Shown here: positions 27,467-37,708 of the stretch, in pieces
Numbering within the stretch: position 1 is the stretch's first letter
Layout of the letters: each line of letters starts with the position of its first letter
Origin: Nitrospira sp.
GTDB lineage: Bacteria > Nitrospirota > Nitrospiria > Nitrospirales > Nitrospiraceae
DNA: 64,000 nt
Assembly (NCBI GenBank): GCA_035968315.1
Contig: JAVYIN010000005.1
Coordinates: 868,001 to 932,000, forward strand
Direction: 5' to 3'
The notes under the pieces: model-generated
Seen by the model: the letters and a program-made list of their open reading frames with translations, nothing else
Told to the model about the DNA's origin: nothing
Databases searched by the model: none
Translations under genes and position numbers: made by a program

Positions 27467-29278
27467 TTAGGCAGGAACGGTCTGCGAAGTCGCTTGCAAG
27501 AGAATCTGGTCGATCTCCGGCGCATCGAGCACTTCTTTTTCAAGCAAGGCTTCGGCGAGCGCTTTGAGGCTCGTCATATGCTCGGTCAACAGGCGTTTGG
27601 CGCGTTCATAGTTTTCCGTCACCAGCCGGCTGACTTCATGATCAATCTCCAACGCAACCTGGTCGCTGAAATCACGCTTTGTCGCGATTTCACGCCCCAG
27701 GAAAATCTCTTCTTCCTTGCGGCCAAACGTCAAGGGACCCAATTTCTCACTCATGCCCCACTCGCACACCATCTTGCGGGCCAAATCGGTGGCCCGCTCA
27801 AGATCGTTGCCGGCACCGGTCGTGATGTGATGCAGGACCAGTTCTTCCGCAACCCGCCCGCCCATCAGGATGGCCAGATTGTTATAGAGAAAGTCCTTGG
27901 AATAATTGTGACGGTCATCCGTCGGCAATTGCATCGTCACGCCCAAGGCGCGGCCGCGGGGAATAATGGTGACTTTATGAACCGGATCCGTCCCTGGCAA
28001 CAGCTTCGCCATCAGCGCGTGACCGGCCTCGTGATAGGCCGTCGTCCGCTTTTCCTCGTCGGTGAGCACCAGGCTCTTCCGCTCGGCGCCCATCAAGACC
28101 TTATCCTTGGCCATTTCAAAGTCGATCACTTCGACTTCTTTTTTATTCAAACGGGCGGCCCACAAGGCCGCTTCATTCACCAGATTTTCCAGGTCGGCAC
28201 CGGAGAATCCGGGCGTCCCTCGCGCAATCTTTTCCAGCTCGACATTCGCCGCAACCGGTACTTTCTTCGTGTGCACCTTGAGAATTTCCGTGCGGCCGCG
28301 AAGGTCCGGGCGGTTGACCACCACTTGCCGGTCAAACCGGCCAGGACGCAGCAAGGCGGGATCCAGGACGTCAGGCCGGTTGGTTGCCGCGATCAGGATG
28401 ACGCCTTCCGTCGTGTCGAAACCGTCCATTTCGACCAGGAGCTGGTTCAGCGTCTGCTCGCGCTCATCGTGTCCGCCGCCCAATCCGGCTCCGCGCAGAC
28501 GCCCGACCGCGTCGATTTCGTCGATAAAGATAATGCAGGGGGCATGTTTCTTCCCCTGCTCGAAGAGATCGCGCACACGTGACGCACCGACCCCCACAAA
28601 CATTTCGACAAAGTCCGAGCCGCTGATGCTGAAGAAAGGCACACCCGCCTCTCCGGCGATGGCCTTGGCCAGCAAGGTCTTTCCCGTTCCCGGAGGCCCG
28701 ACAATCAATACGCCTTTTGGAATCCGGCCGCCGAGTTTCTGGAACTTTCTGGGATCCTTCAGAAACTCGATGATCTCCAGCACTTCTTCCTTCGCCTCTT
28801 CGACCCCGGCGACGTCCGAAAATGTGACCTTTTTTCGTTCTTCCGTCAGCAACCGGGCGCGGCTCTTGCCGAACGACAGAGCCTTGTTCCCCCCGACTTG
28901 CATCTGACGCATGAGGAAAAACCAGAGCCCGAGGAACAGAATAAACGGTCCCCACGTCACCAAGAACGTGATGTACCATGGGCTTTCATCCAGCGGCTTC
29001 ACCTCAATCTGCACATCCTTCTCGCGCAGGACTTTGACCAGGTCGGGATAATCCGGCGAGAAGGTGCGGATCCTCGTCTTATCCTTCAGCACCGCGCTGA
29101 TATGGCTCCCCTTGATAATGGCCCGCTCCACGTCGCCCTTATCAATCTTGGCCATGAAATCGCTGAATATCACATCTTCTTCAGGGGCATGTGTCGGGAC
29201 GCTGAACAGGTTGAACAGCAAAATCATGAACAACCCGACGACCACCCAAAAGAGCAGGTTTTTCACCCTGGAATTCAT
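27467..29278 (-). CDS. ftsH: ATP-dependent zinc metalloprotease FtsH
   Basis: This membrane-bound AAA protease degrades misfolded membrane proteins and regulators. The 603 residues comprise two membrane segments (about 8-26 and 103-123), Walker A GPPGTGKT (194-201), Walker B IIFIDEID (249-256), the second region of homology up to RPGRFDR, and the zinc site HEAGH at 416-420. AAGGAG precedes the ATG. A 14-base palindrome lies 44 bases upstream of the start. Confidence 0.97.
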   Translation of the reverse strand: MNSRVKNLLFWVVVGLFMILLFNLFSVPTHAPEEDVIFSDFMAKIDKGDVERAIIKGSHISAVLKDKTRIRTFSPDYPDLVKVLREKDVQIEVKPLDESPWYITFLVTWGPFILFLGLWFFLMRQMQVGGNKALSFGKSRARLLTEERKKVTFSDVAGVEEAKEEVLEIIEFLKDPRKFQKLGGRIPKGVLIVGPPGTGKTLLAKAIAGEAGVPFFSISGSDFVEMFVGVGASRVRDLFEQGKKHAPCIIFIDEIDAVGRLRGAGLGGGHDEREQTLNQLLVEMDGFDTTEGVILIAATNRPDVLDPALLRPGRFDRQVVVNRPDLRGRTEILKVHTKKVPVAANVELEKIARGTPGFSGADLENLVNEAALWAARLNKKEVEVIDFEMAKDKVLMGAERKSLVLTDEEKRTTAYHEAGHALMAKLLPGTDPVHKVTIIPRGRALGVTMQLPTDDRHNYSKDFLYNNLAILMGGRVAEELVLHHITTGAGNDLERATDLARKMVCEWGMSEKLGPLTFGRKEEEIFLGREIATKRDFSDQVALEIDHEVSRLVTENYERAKRLLTEHMTSLKALAEALLEKEVLDAPEIDQILLQATSQTVPA

Positions 29279-29321
29279 CCAGATCTCCTTGTGGGAACGT
29301 TAAAAAAACGGGCACCACTCG

Positions 29322-29335
29322 CACAATCGATTGTG
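29322..29335. promoter_or_regulatory. Perfect 14-base palindrome upstream of ftsH
   Basis: CACAATCGATTGTG is a perfect palindrome between hpt and ftsH, with further CACC/GGTG symmetry outside it. It could be an operator for ftsH or part of the end of the hpt transcript. There is no direct evidence for either. Confidence 0.35.
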
Positions 29336-29384
29336 GGTGATGTTAACACAGGCCTGTCAAAACTGACAATATCGCGAGAAAAGC

Positions 29385-29924
29385 CTACGCCTCTTCGTCC
29401 ACCTGATCCAGCACGGCCAGATAGGGCAGATTCCGGTATTTTTGCTGGTAGTCCAACCCATACCCCACCACATACTTATTAGGAATTTTGAACCCTTCAT
29501 AGTCGATCTGCACCTCGACCTCCCGGCGCTCCGGCTTGCTCAGGAGCGTACAGACCTTGATCGACCGCGGCTTCTTTTTGGACAGGGTCTTCACGAGATA
29601 TTGAACGGTCAGGCCGGAATCGACGATATCCTCGACGAGCAGCACATCCTTCCCTTTGATCTCCTCGGTCAGCTCGGTGATGAGCTTTACTTTCCCCGAG
29701 GTCTTCGCCTTCGATCCATAACTGGTGACAATGATGAAATCCACCCTGATCGGGATGCGGATCGCCCGGGCCAAATCGGCATAAAAGGCATAGGCCCCCT
29801 TGAGCACTCCCACAAGGACCAGATCCTTTCCCGCATAGTCGGCGCTAATCTGCTTCCCCATTTCGCGAATACGGGCACGCATTTGTTCCTGAGTCACAAC
29901 CGGGCGGCCAAACACACGTTCCAT
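29385..29924 (-). CDS. hpt: Hypoxanthine phosphoribosyltransferase
   Basis: Hpt salvages hypoxanthine/guanine to nucleotides. The 179-residue protein has the PRPP-binding motif LLVEDIVDSGLTVQYL and the C-terminal base-recognition FKIPNKYVVGYGLDY. It lies one base after the tilS stop, the widespread tilS-hpt-ftsH order. Confidence 0.96.
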   Translation of the reverse strand: MERVFGRPVVTQEQMRARIREMGKQISADYAGKDLVLVGVLKGAYAFYADLARAIRIPIRVDFIIVTSYGSKAKTSGKVKLITELTEEIKGKDVLLVEDIVDSGLTVQYLVKTLSKKKPRSIKVCTLLSKPERREVEVQIDYEGFKIPNKYVVGYGLDYQQKYRNLPYLAVLDQVDEEA

Positions 29925-29925
29925 C

Positions 29926-31404
29926 CTACAGCGCTCCTTCTTTCACCAATGCACCACTCACATGCACGACAAGACAATGCCGCGTTGAAGCCCCCACCCC
30001 AAACCGTTCATCCTGCCGATAGCCCAACACGCCGGCAATGCCTTCCCGTGAAACCAGGAGAGGAATCCTGCCCCGAATCGCTTTCGGCACTTTCAGATCG
30101 GTGAAGAAATCCTGCACCTTCTTCGAACGGCCCTTCATCCCGGAAGGACAAAACCGATCGCCCTGTTGCCACGAACGAAGCATCAAGGGGTCTGACACGC
30201 GATCGGCATCCAGCACCATTGACCAATCCGGCAACGGCTGCAGCTGACGCAATCGTTCGACCGGCACCAGTTGTACCCGAATTTGCTGTCCTGTTCCAGC
30301 CCACTGGATATGCGAAGGAACGGCCAGGGAAAGTTCACTCCCGACATCTGCCCCTTCAGCCTGCTTGGGATCATGAGCACGCGGAGCCAGGCGCAGATAC
30401 CGTCCGGATACCGTCATCACAACCGATGGCAACGATCGCACAGCGGCTGATGGCGTCTTGGCAAGCATCCCCCTCACCGCCTCAACCGCCACGGAGCTGG
30501 GTGCCCGATGAAACGGATGGCACCGGCGCAAGGCTTCCCGAAGCAGCCGCCGCTGAATGGCCGGGGGCAACGCCTGCACCAGTCCGCGCTCGACCCAATA
30601 GCCGCCCTGCCCGTCTTCTTGAAGCATGGACGATGCCAACCCGGCAACCTGCGTCTCAAGATACCCCTCGTCTTCACGACAGAGATCGGCCATCCGACAG
30701 AGGGCATCGACTGCCGAAGGCGCAATCCGATTCATCGCCGGAATCAATTCATGACGGATGCGATTCCGGGTATAGATCGGCTTGGCATTGCTGGAATCCT
30801 GCCGATACGACTGCCCCATCCGGACGAGATAGTCCACAATGTTCTGCCGCCGCACATCGTATAAGGGGCGCACAATCAGGCCCTCTCGCACAGCCGGCAT
30901 CCCCGCCAGCCCCGCAAGACCTGCCCCCCGCAAGAGCCACAACAACACCGTCTCGGCCTGATCGTCAGCCGTATGGCCCAGCACGATACGATCGGCCCCG
31001 CACTCCGTGGCCAGCGCCGTCATGGCCTGGTAGCGGCGTGTGCGCGCCTCCGCCTGCAATGAATGCCCCCGGACCTTGGTCCGAACATCCACCGTCTGGC
31101 AATGCAGCGGAATCGCGAGCCGCTCGCACAAAGAGACCACAAAGGCCTGATCCTCATCCGACTCTTTCCCCCGCAGCCCATAATTGAAATGGACCGCCGT
31201 CAGTCGTAACCGCCATCGTGGCGCGAGCCGATGCAGCAGCGCCAGCAGGGCCACCGAATCCGGCCCCCCCGATACCGCCACGAGAAGGTGCTGGCCGGGT
31301 TCAAACAGATGGCGAGACCGGACCGTCTTCACCACCTTATGAAGAAGCGGCGGCCATGGAGTCCGAGCCGCCCGTTGTTCGATCGTCGCCATCGCCGTCA
31401 TCAT
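29926..31404 (-). CDS. tilS: tRNA(Ile)-lysidine synthase
   Basis: TilS converts C34 of the CAU-anticodon tRNA-Ile to lysidine. The 492-residue protein has the PP-loop AVSGGPDSVALLAL near 43-56 and a long C-terminal region with the TilS C-domain (WQQGDRFCPSGMKGRSKKVQ). The start ATG at 31404 overlaps the ribF stop as ATGA. A second ATG follows directly. Confidence 0.95.
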   Translation of the reverse strand: MMTAMATIEQRAARTPWPPLLHKVVKTVRSRHLFEPGQHLLVAVSGGPDSVALLALLHRLAPRWRLRLTAVHFNYGLRGKESDEDQAFVVSLCERLAIPLHCQTVDVRTKVRGHSLQAEARTRRYQAMTALATECGADRIVLGHTADDQAETVLLWLLRGAGLAGLAGMPAVREGLIVRPLYDVRRQNIVDYLVRMGQSYRQDSSNAKPIYTRNRIRHELIPAMNRIAPSAVDALCRMADLCREDEGYLETQVAGLASSMLQEDGQGGYWVERGLVQALPPAIQRRLLREALRRCHPFHRAPSSVAVEAVRGMLAKTPSAAVRSLPSVVMTVSGRYLRLAPRAHDPKQAEGADVGSELSLAVPSHIQWAGTGQQIRVQLVPVERLRQLQPLPDWSMVLDADRVSDPLMLRSWQQGDRFCPSGMKGRSKKVQDFFTDLKVPKAIRGRIPLLVSREGIAGVLGYRQDERFGVGASTRHCLVVHVSGALVKEGAL

Positions 31405-32348
31405 CCTGCCTGTCCGACATTGCGGTGCGCCTGCAAGATCGCATTGGCGCGTTCGACATCGATCGCAATCTGCCGGCTGAGCTCGTCCCCGCTCGCGAAC
31501 TGGACGTCCCCGCGCAATCGCTGGAGAAACCGCACCTCGATGCGTTCTCCATAAAGATCCTGCCGCTCATTGAGCAGATATACTTCCAGCAACCGCTCTC
31601 CGGCATCGAACGTCGGCCTGGTCCCAATGTAGGCCACCGAATCGAACCGGCGCTGATTCCAGACCGTCACCGTCGCGTAGACCCCGTCCGGCGGGATCAC
31701 TCGCTCGGCTGGCAGTCGAAGATTCGCCGTCGGCCACCCCATTTCCTGTCCCCGCCGGGCCCCCGATATGACGATGCCGGCCACCGCATACTGCCGTCCC
31801 AACAAGCGCGCCGCCAGATCGACCTGACCGTCTTGCACGAGCTTCCGCACGCGCGTCGAACTGACCACCGATCCGTCAGCGACCACCGGCTCAACCGGAT
31901 CGACGGCAAAACCGAATCGCTGCCCAAACGCCACAAGGTCCGCAACCGTTCCAGCCCGGCCCTTCCCGAAGGCAAAATGCCGCCCCACGAAAATCTGCCG
32001 GATCCCAAGCCCCTGGCTCAACACCTGCCCGGCAAACGCCTCGGCCGAGAGGCTCGCAAAGGCATGGCTGAACTCCAGCAACACGACTTCGTCGATCCCC
32101 GCCGCTTCAAAATGCTGGAGTTTTTCTTCCGGGCTCGTCAGAAACTTCAAATCCACATGCGGCGCGAGAATCTTGACCGGGTGCGGGTCGAAAGTCAGCG
32201 CCAGGGCCGTGCCATTCATCCGGCGAGCCGTCTCCACCACCGTGCCAAGCAATCGCCGGTGGCCGAGATGGTGCCCGTCGAAATTGCCGATGGTGGCCAC
32301 CGGGTAGGGCCGCGCCACGCCGTCAGAATATCCGCGCGTCACCTTCAT
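31401..32348 (-). CDS. ribF: Bifunctional riboflavin kinase / FAD synthetase
   Basis: RibF makes FMN and then FAD from riboflavin. The 315-residue protein shows the N-terminal nucleotidyltransferase motif GNFDGHHLGHR (about 22-32) and the C-terminal kinase region with GRRGQEMGWPTANL and YIGTRPTFD. FMN from this enzyme would also be the substrate of BluB. It is eight bases from hemB. Confidence 0.96.
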   Translation of the reverse strand: MKVTRGYSDGVARPYPVATIGNFDGHHLGHRRLLGTVVETARRMNGTALALTFDPHPVKILAPHVDLKFLTSPEEKLQHFEAAGIDEVVLLEFSHAFASLSAEAFAGQVLSQGLGIRQIFVGRHFAFGKGRAGTVADLVAFGQRFGFAVDPVEPVVADGSVVSSTRVRKLVQDGQVDLAARLLGRQYAVAGIVISGARRGQEMGWPTANLRLPAERVIPPDGVYATVTVWNQRRFDSVAYIGTRPTFDAGERLLEVYLLNERQDLYGERIEVRFLQRLRGDVQFASGDELSRQIAIDVERANAILQAHRNVGQAG

Positions 32349-32355
32349 CGCGATC

Positions 32356-33327
32356 TCAATGAAGCTGCCGGACGGCGTCCTTGGCGAAATAGGTCAGGAT
32401 CAGATCGGCGCCCGCGCGCTTGATCGACAGCAGCGATTCCATCATGGCCCGGCTGTCGTCCAGCCAGCCTGCGCGGCCCGCCGCTTTGATCATGCTGTAC
32501 TCACCGCTGACTTGATACGCCGCGATGGGCAGCAGGGTTCTGGTGCGCGCCTTGGCGATGATATCGAGATAGGGCATGGCCGGTTTCACCATGACAATGT
32601 CCGCCCCCTCTTCGACATCCAGATCGATCTCACGCAGCGCTTCCCGTCCGTTGGCCGGATCCATCTGATAGGACTGCCGATCGCCGAATTGCGGACTCGA
32701 ATACGCGGCATCGCGAAAGGGCGCGTAAAAGCAGGAGGAGAATTTGGCCGCATAGGCCATGATAGGGAGTTCGGAAAACCCGGCCTGATCCAGCTCTGCT
32801 CGGATGGCCGCCACCCGCCCATCCATCATATCGGACGGGGCCACCATGTCAGCCCCGGCCTCCGCATGGGTTCTGGCCATCGTCCGCAAACAGTCCAGCG
32901 TTTCATCGTTGAGAATCTTGCCGTCCTTCACGATCCCGCAATGGCCGTGGTCGGTATATTCGTCGATACAGACGTCCGTGATCACCGCCAGGCCCGGGAC
33001 ATGATCCTTCACCGCCTTGATCGCCCGCTGCACAATGCCATTGGGATCGTAGCCGGAAGTCCCCCGTTCATCCTTCTTGTCGGGAATCCCGAACAAAATG
33101 ATCGCGGGAATGCCCAGCGCCTTGATCTCAGCGGCTTCCTTGGTCAGCAGATCGATCGAGAGCCGGAACTGGCCCGGCATGGAGGCGATTTCCTCTCTGC
33201 GGCCGCGGCCCTCGACCACAAAGAGCGGGTAAATAAAATCGGCGGGGGACAGCGCTGTCTCCCGCACCATTCGCCGCAACGCCTCGTGCTGCCGCAGACG
33301 CCTGAGCCGCTGAATCGGAAACGCCAT
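32356..33327 (-). CDS. hemB: Delta-aminolevulinic acid dehydratase (porphobilinogen synthase)
   Basis: HemB condenses two aminolevulinates to porphobilinogen. The 323 residues include the Schiff-base lysines in [16 protein letters not shown] and [11 protein letters not shown], and [14 protein letters not shown]. The metal-site region [14 protein letters not shown] has one Cys, one His and one Asp in place of a full Cys triad, so metal use cannot be settled by eye. AGGA precedes the ATG. Confidence 0.96.
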   Translation of the reverse strand: MAFPIQRLRRLRQHEALRRMVRETALSPADFIYPLFVVEGRGRREEIASMPGQFRLSIDLLTKEAAEIKALGIPAIILFGIPDKKDERGTSGYDPNGIVQRAIKAVKDHVPGLAVITDVCIDEYTDHGHCGIVKDGKILNDETLDCLRTMARTHAEAGADMVAPSDMMDGRVAAIRAELDQAGFSELPIMAYAAKFSSCFYAPFRDAAYSSPQFGDRQSYQMDPANGREALREIDLDVEEGADIVMVKPAMPYLDIIAKARTRTLLPIAAYQVSGEYSMIKAAGRAGWLDDSRAMMESLLSIKRAGADLILTYFAKDAVRQLH

Positions 33328-33333
33328 GGGGTC

Positions 33334-33726
33334 CTACTTTCTCGGAAGATTCGTCAAGAACACGACGAGGTCGCGCACGGAAATGACCCCGACCAATTTC
33401 CCATCGCGCGTCACGCCCAAATGGCGCACATGGGCCTGCGCCATGAGATCGTTGGCATCCAGCAGCGTCTTGTTCTCTTCGATCGTCATAATGGGCGCCG
33501 ACATAATCTGTTCGACCGTCGTCTTCGTGGCGTCAGATCCCGAGGCCACCACCCGGCGCATCATATCGGTATCGGTCAGGATGCCGATAATTTCTTTGTC
33601 ATTCGTGATGAACAGACTCCCGATCCCATGATCGCGCATAATCCGCGCCGCCGTCTGGGCATCCGTATCCCGGGCCACGGTCACAAACTTCTCTCGAGGA
33701 ATCATGAACGATTTCACCGGAACCAT
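33334..33726 (-). CDS. Two-CBS-domain protein
   Basis: The 130-residue protein consists of two CBS modules in tandem. ARDTDAQTAARIMRDHGIGS and TIEENKTLLDANDLMAQAHV begin the two helices. Such stand-alone pairs bind adenine nucleotides and regulate partners. It sits inside the heme operon between cobA-hemD and hemB, so an energy-sensing role there is possible but unproven. GGAGGAGC precedes the ATG. Confidence 0.9.
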   Translation of the reverse strand: MVPVKSFMIPREKFVTVARDTDAQTAARIMRDHGIGSLFITNDKEIIGILTDTDMMRRVVASGSDATKTTVEQIMSAPIMTIEENKTLLDANDLMAQAHVRHLGVTRDGKLVGVISVRDLVVFLTNLPRK

Positions 33727-33770
33727 GCTGTGCTCCTCCCTTTACAATTCATCTATCCACCGACTTCGCA

Positions 33771-35336
33771 TTACGAACGCCCCGTCGCCGTGGCGACCCG
33801 GACGCCTCCTCTAAAATACTGTGCCATCACCTCTACCAACGCCGGCATCGTATTCTCTTCCGGCATGATCGCCACCGTCAGCCCCGACTCGCGCGCCGTC
33901 TGCGCGGTGATCGGACCGATGCAGGCCACCGCCACCGATTGTAACAGGAGGCGGGCCTGGGCTTCACCCCCCAACAGCTCCATGCAATTGCGCACTGTCG
34001 ACGAACTCGTAAACGTAATGGCATCGATCTGCCGGTCTTCCAACTGCCGCCGCCAACCCTCCACGGCATCCCGGGGCATCTCGGTTCGATAGACCGGAAC
34101 GACATCCACCGTGGCTCCGCGGGCACGCAATTCATCGGGCAGCAGCTCCCGGGCGACTTCCGCGCGCGGGATGAGCATGCGACAGCGCGCCAGATCGGTT
34201 CCAGCCAATGCGGCCAACAGGCCCTCCGCTTGAAACTCGGCCGGCACCACATCGGCGGTGATCCCATATTTCGCCAGTTCCTCTGCCGTGCGCGGACCGA
34301 TACAACAGATCCGGCGGCCGGCAAAACTGCGCGCATCACGCCCTTTCCCCCAACACCGCTTCATAAAGCGCGCGACGCCGTTCACGCTCGTCAAGATGAC
34401 CCATTCATACGTCTCCAGGCGGTCAATCGCCTGATCGACTTGTATCCAGTCTTTGGGATCGACGATCTGAATGGTCGGCGCTTCAACCGGCTCCGCCCCC
34501 TGGGCCGCGAGGAGATTCGCCAGCTCCGCAGCCTGCTCTTTCGCCCGCGTCATCAGCACGCGCTTCCCAAAAAGCGGACGGCGTTCGAACCAGTTCAACT
34601 GCTCGCGCAACCGCACGACTTCGCCGACCACAATCACCGTCGGCGGTTCCAGATGCGCCCGGGCGGCCTTCTCGGCGATATCCGACAAGGTCCCCACCAC
34701 CGTGATCTGCGTCGGCCTGGTTCCCCAGCGAATGAGCGCCACCGGCGTTGTGGCAGGACGCCCTTCCGCCATCAGGTTTGCCACGATCGAAGGAAGATTC
34801 TTCATCCCCATCAGGAAGACGAGCGTGCCATGACTGCTGGCCAGCTTCGGCCACTCAATCGCCGAGCGTTTCTTGTCCGGATCTTCGTGACCCGTCACAA
34901 AGGTCACCGTGGACGCCATCGTCCGATGGGTCACTGGAATGCCGGCATAGGCAGGAGCCGCCACGGCGGCCGTCACACCCGGCACCACTTCAAATGCCAC
35001 CCCGGCCGCCGCGAGCGCTTCGGCCTCTTCTCCGCCTCGGCCGAACACGAACGGATCGCCGCCCTTCAGCCGCACCACGATGCGGCCCTGCTGCGCCGCC
35101 TCAACCAGCCGGCGATTGATTGCATCCTGCGCCTGATACTGTCCTGTTCCCCGCCGCCCCACATACACCCGTTCCGCCTGAACCGGAGCATGAGAGAGCA
35201 AGGCAGGATTCGCGAGATAATCGTACACCACGACATCGGCCAGCTCGAGACATTCCTTCCCGCGCAGGGTCAGCAGCTTCGGGTCACCAGGCCCTGCCCC
35301 GACCAAATACACGATGCCGTGCCGTGTCTTCTTCAC
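33771..35336 (-). CDS. cobA-hemD: Uroporphyrinogen-III C-methyltransferase / uroporphyrinogen-III synthase fusion
   Basis: This is one 521-residue polypeptide with an N-terminal SAM-dependent methyltransferase (1-245) and a C-terminal HemD synthase (about 260-510). The methyltransferase shows VYLVGAGPGDPKLLTLRG, VVRLKGGDPFVFGRGGEE and a GIPVTHR-type block, and it makes precorrin-2. HemD makes uroporphyrinogen III. The start is a GTG at 35336, one base after the hemC stop, with CGGAG upstream. The frame is open further back, but only inside hemC. The fusion links the heme branch to the siroheme/B12 branch. Confidence 0.94.
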   Translation of the reverse strand: MKKTRHGIVYLVGAGPGDPKLLTLRGKECLELADVVVYDYLANPALLSHAPVQAERVYVGRRGTGQYQAQDAINRRLVEAAQQGRIVVRLKGGDPFVFGRGGEEAEALAAAGVAFEVVPGVTAAVAAPAYAGIPVTHRTMASTVTFVTGHEDPDKKRSAIEWPKLASSHGTLVFLMGMKNLPSIVANLMAEGRPATTPVALIRWGTRPTQITVVGTLSDIAEKAARAHLEPPTVIVVGEVVRLREQLNWFERRPLFGKRVLMTRAKEQAAELANLLAAQGAEPVEAPTIQIVDPKDWIQVDQAIDRLETYEWVILTSVNGVARFMKRCWGKGRDARSFAGRRICCIGPRTAEELAKYGITADVVPAEFQAEGLLAALAGTDLARCRMLIPRAEVARELLPDELRARGATVDVVPVYRTEMPRDAVEGWRRQLEDRQIDAITFTSSSTVRNCMELLGGEAQARLLLQSVAVACIGPITAQTARESGLTVAIMPEENTMPALVEVMAQYFRGGVRVATATGRS

Positions 35337-35337
35337 C

Positions 35338-36285
35338 CTAGGCCGCTCCGTAAATCGCGCGGAGAATGCTGTCCGCCCCCCGCAATAACAACCGCTCTGC
35401 CAGCTGTGTGCCCAAGGCCTGGGCCTCGGCGATCCTGCCTCGGATCGCCTCGCGAATAATGGTCTTGCCGTCCACGCTCGCCACCAGCCCCTCCATCTGA
35501 ATCTCATCACCGGCCAGAGTCGCATAGGCTGCAATCGGCACCTGGCACCCGCCTTCCAATCGATGGAGCAACGCCCGTTCAGCGGTGACCGCCACCCTGG
35601 TCGGCGGATGATTGAGCCGGCTCAGAATGTCTCGCACGAAACCATCGTTCGACCGTCCCTCGATGCCCAAGGCCCCTTGGCCGATGGCCGGAAGACTGAG
35701 CTGCGGATCCAGGTATTCGGTAATTTCCTGCGTCCAACCCAACCGCCGCAGCCCGGCGGCAGCCAGCACAATGGCGTCGAATTGCCCCTCTTTCAATTTC
35801 CTCAAGCGGGTGTCGAGATTCCCGCGCAACATGTCGATCCGCAAATCCGGCCGCGCATGGAGGAACTGCGACTGCCGCCGCAAGCTGCTCGTCCCAACCC
35901 GCGCGCCAGACGGCAGATCCTTGAACAGGCGCCCCTCGCGACTGATCAGGGCGTCACGCGCATCCTCGCGCTGCGGCACACAGAGGATCTCCAGCCCTTC
36001 CGGCAACTGCGTCGGCACATCTTTCATGCTGTGCACGGCAAAATCGATCTCGCCGTTGAGCAGCGCATCCTCGATTTCCTTTACAAACAGCCCCTTGCCG
36101 CCGATTTTCGCCAGCGGCACATCGACGATCTTGTCGCCGGATGTTTGAATGCGCTTCAACGTGACCGTCACCCCTGGGGCCGCTTCCTGCACTCGCGCCT
36201 GAAACATTTCGCTCTGCTGCAGCGCCAGCTTGCTCGCTCTCGTTCCCAACACCAATGTGGATCGTTGACCGGTTGATATCGCCAC
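35338..36285 (-). CDS. hemC: Hydroxymethylbilane synthase (porphobilinogen deaminase)
   Basis: HemC polymerises four porphobilinogens to hydroxymethylbilane. The 315-residue protein starts at a GTG (36285) with GGGGG eight bases upstream. It has LVLGTRASKLALQQ, the SSLRRQSQ block and the dipyrromethane cofactor cysteine in LEGGCQVPIAAYA. It feeds the HemD half of the next gene directly. Confidence 0.96.
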   Translation of the reverse strand: MAISTGQRSTLVLGTRASKLALQQSEMFQARVQEAAPGVTVTLKRIQTSGDKIVDVPLAKIGGKGLFVKEIEDALLNGEIDFAVHSMKDVPTQLPEGLEILCVPQREDARDALISREGRLFKDLPSGARVGTSSLRRQSQFLHARPDLRIDMLRGNLDTRLRKLKEGQFDAIVLAAAGLRRLGWTQEITEYLDPQLSLPAIGQGALGIEGRSNDGFVRDILSRLNHPPTRVAVTAERALLHRLEGGCQVPIAAYATLAGDEIQMEGLVASVDGKTIIREAIRGRIAEAQALGTQLAERLLLRGADSILRAIYGAA

Positions 36286-36324
36286 CCTTCATGCCCCCAT
36301 CGTTATCGTGAACTGACTCTGCGA

Positions 36325-37707
36325 TTAGCTCGTTCGTTTGCGGCTGGCGGTGTGAGACGCGGCCTCTTCGCCCGGCAACTCCTGCGATTGAGGATCCGGC
36401 TGGCTTGCGGCCTCACCGCTCCGAGCCTCGGCTGGCGGCTGGCTGTCCAAGCTGTAGAAGCGGCGGGCCGCCTCGACAAACGCCGCCCCGCTCGATGAAT
36501 TGACTTCGGATTTCAGCGTCACCATCGTATTGTGAATCAGCTTGTTCACGATGGCGGAGGCAAGCCCTTCGACGATCTCGCGATCCTGCGCGGAGAGATG
36601 AGCCAGACGGCTCATGGTTTTCTCCACCTCGCTCCGCTTGATGTCGTCGGCCCGATTCTTCAAGGCCACAATCGTCGGCGTGACCTCAAGTGATTTCATC
36701 CACTCCAGCACCACGCCGACCTCTTCGACCACCATCCGCTCGGCCTTTTCCGCTTCCTGCAGACGCTCGGCGCGATTCTGCTCGACCCGCTGCTTGAGAT
36801 CGTCAATATCGAATAAGAAGGCGTTGTCCACATGGCGTACCGCGGGATCGATGTTGCGGGGCACCGAAATATCGATGAGGAACATAGGCCGGTTCCGGCG
36901 CACGTTGACGGCCCGCTGCACATCGTCGGCGCTGATCAGATAGTGCGAGGCCCCGGTGGAGACCAGGACGATATCCGCCGACGCCATATCATCCTTGAAC
37001 TGCTCGAATGGCACCGGAGTCCCGCCAAATTGCTCCGCCAGCTCAACCGCGTGCTGCGGCGTGCGGGTCGTAATCCGAACCTGTCCGACCCCCTGGGCAA
37101 TGAGATGCTGGGCCGCCAGCTTCGCCATTTCTCCTGCGCCGACCAACAGCACAGTCCGCTGGGCAAGGTCCGAAAAAATCTTCTTGGCCAGTTCGACCGC
37201 CGCATAGCTCACCGACACGGCCATCTCGGCGATTTTCGTTTCGGTACGGACGCGCTTGGCCACCGAAATGGCTTTTTTCACGACCTTGTTCATGATCACG
37301 CCGGTCGTCTTGTGCGCCAGCGCCACTTCAAACGCGTCTTTCAACTGGCCCAGAATCTGAGACTCGCCGATAATCATCGAATCCAGACTGGCGGCGACTC
37401 TGAACAAATGCGCGATAGCCCGATCGCCGGTATGCCAATACAAATGCGGCGTCAGCTGCTCCGAGGACAATGACAGATGGGTATCGGCAAGAAATTCTTG
37501 AATCCGCCCGTAGCCGTGATCGATATCGTCCACCACCGAGTAGACTTCAACCCGGTTGCAGGTGGACAACAGCAGCCCTTCCTTCACGCCCTGATAGGTG
37601 CACAGGCGGTTCAAGGCTTCGCCGATCCGGCTTTCCGGCACCGCGAGTTTTTCACGAATCTCGACCGGAGCGGTCTTGTGGCTGAGCCCGACGACAATCA
37701 GATGCAT
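36325..37707 (-). CDS. hemA: Glutamyl-tRNA reductase
   Basis: HemA makes glutamate-1-semialdehyde, the first committed step of tetrapyrrole synthesis by the C5 route. The 460-residue protein has the nucleophile in STCNRVEVY (Cys50), the NADPH domain (VLLVGAGEMAKLAAQHL) and a C-terminal dimerisation helix. The last 50 residues form a low-complexity Ser/Glu/Ala tail beyond the usual family end. It begins one base after ccsA ends. No hemL is in the window. Confidence 0.96.
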   Translation of the reverse strand: MHLIVVGLSHKTAPVEIREKLAVPESRIGEALNRLCTYQGVKEGLLLSTCNRVEVYSVVDDIDHGYGRIQEFLADTHLSLSSEQLTPHLYWHTGDRAIAHLFRVAASLDSMIIGESQILGQLKDAFEVALAHKTTGVIMNKVVKKAISVAKRVRTETKIAEMAVSVSYAAVELAKKIFSDLAQRTVLLVGAGEMAKLAAQHLIAQGVGQVRITTRTPQHAVELAEQFGGTPVPFEQFKDDMASADIVLVSTGASHYLISADDVQRAVNVRRNRPMFLIDISVPRNIDPAVRHVDNAFLFDIDDLKQRVEQNRAERLQEAEKAERMVVEEVGVVLEWMKSLEVTPTIVALKNRADDIKRSEVEKTMSRLAHLSAQDREIVEGLASAIVNKLIHNTMVTLKSEVNSSSGAAFVEAARRFYSLDSQPPAEARSGEAASQPDPQSQELPGEEAASHTASRKRTS

Positions 37708-37708
37708 C

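Noticed and set aside
35337-35534. N-terminal extension of the cobA-hemD fusion
   Set aside because: The extra residues lie inside hemC and are Arg/Trp-rich. The family start VYLVGAGPGDP follows the GTG at 35336.
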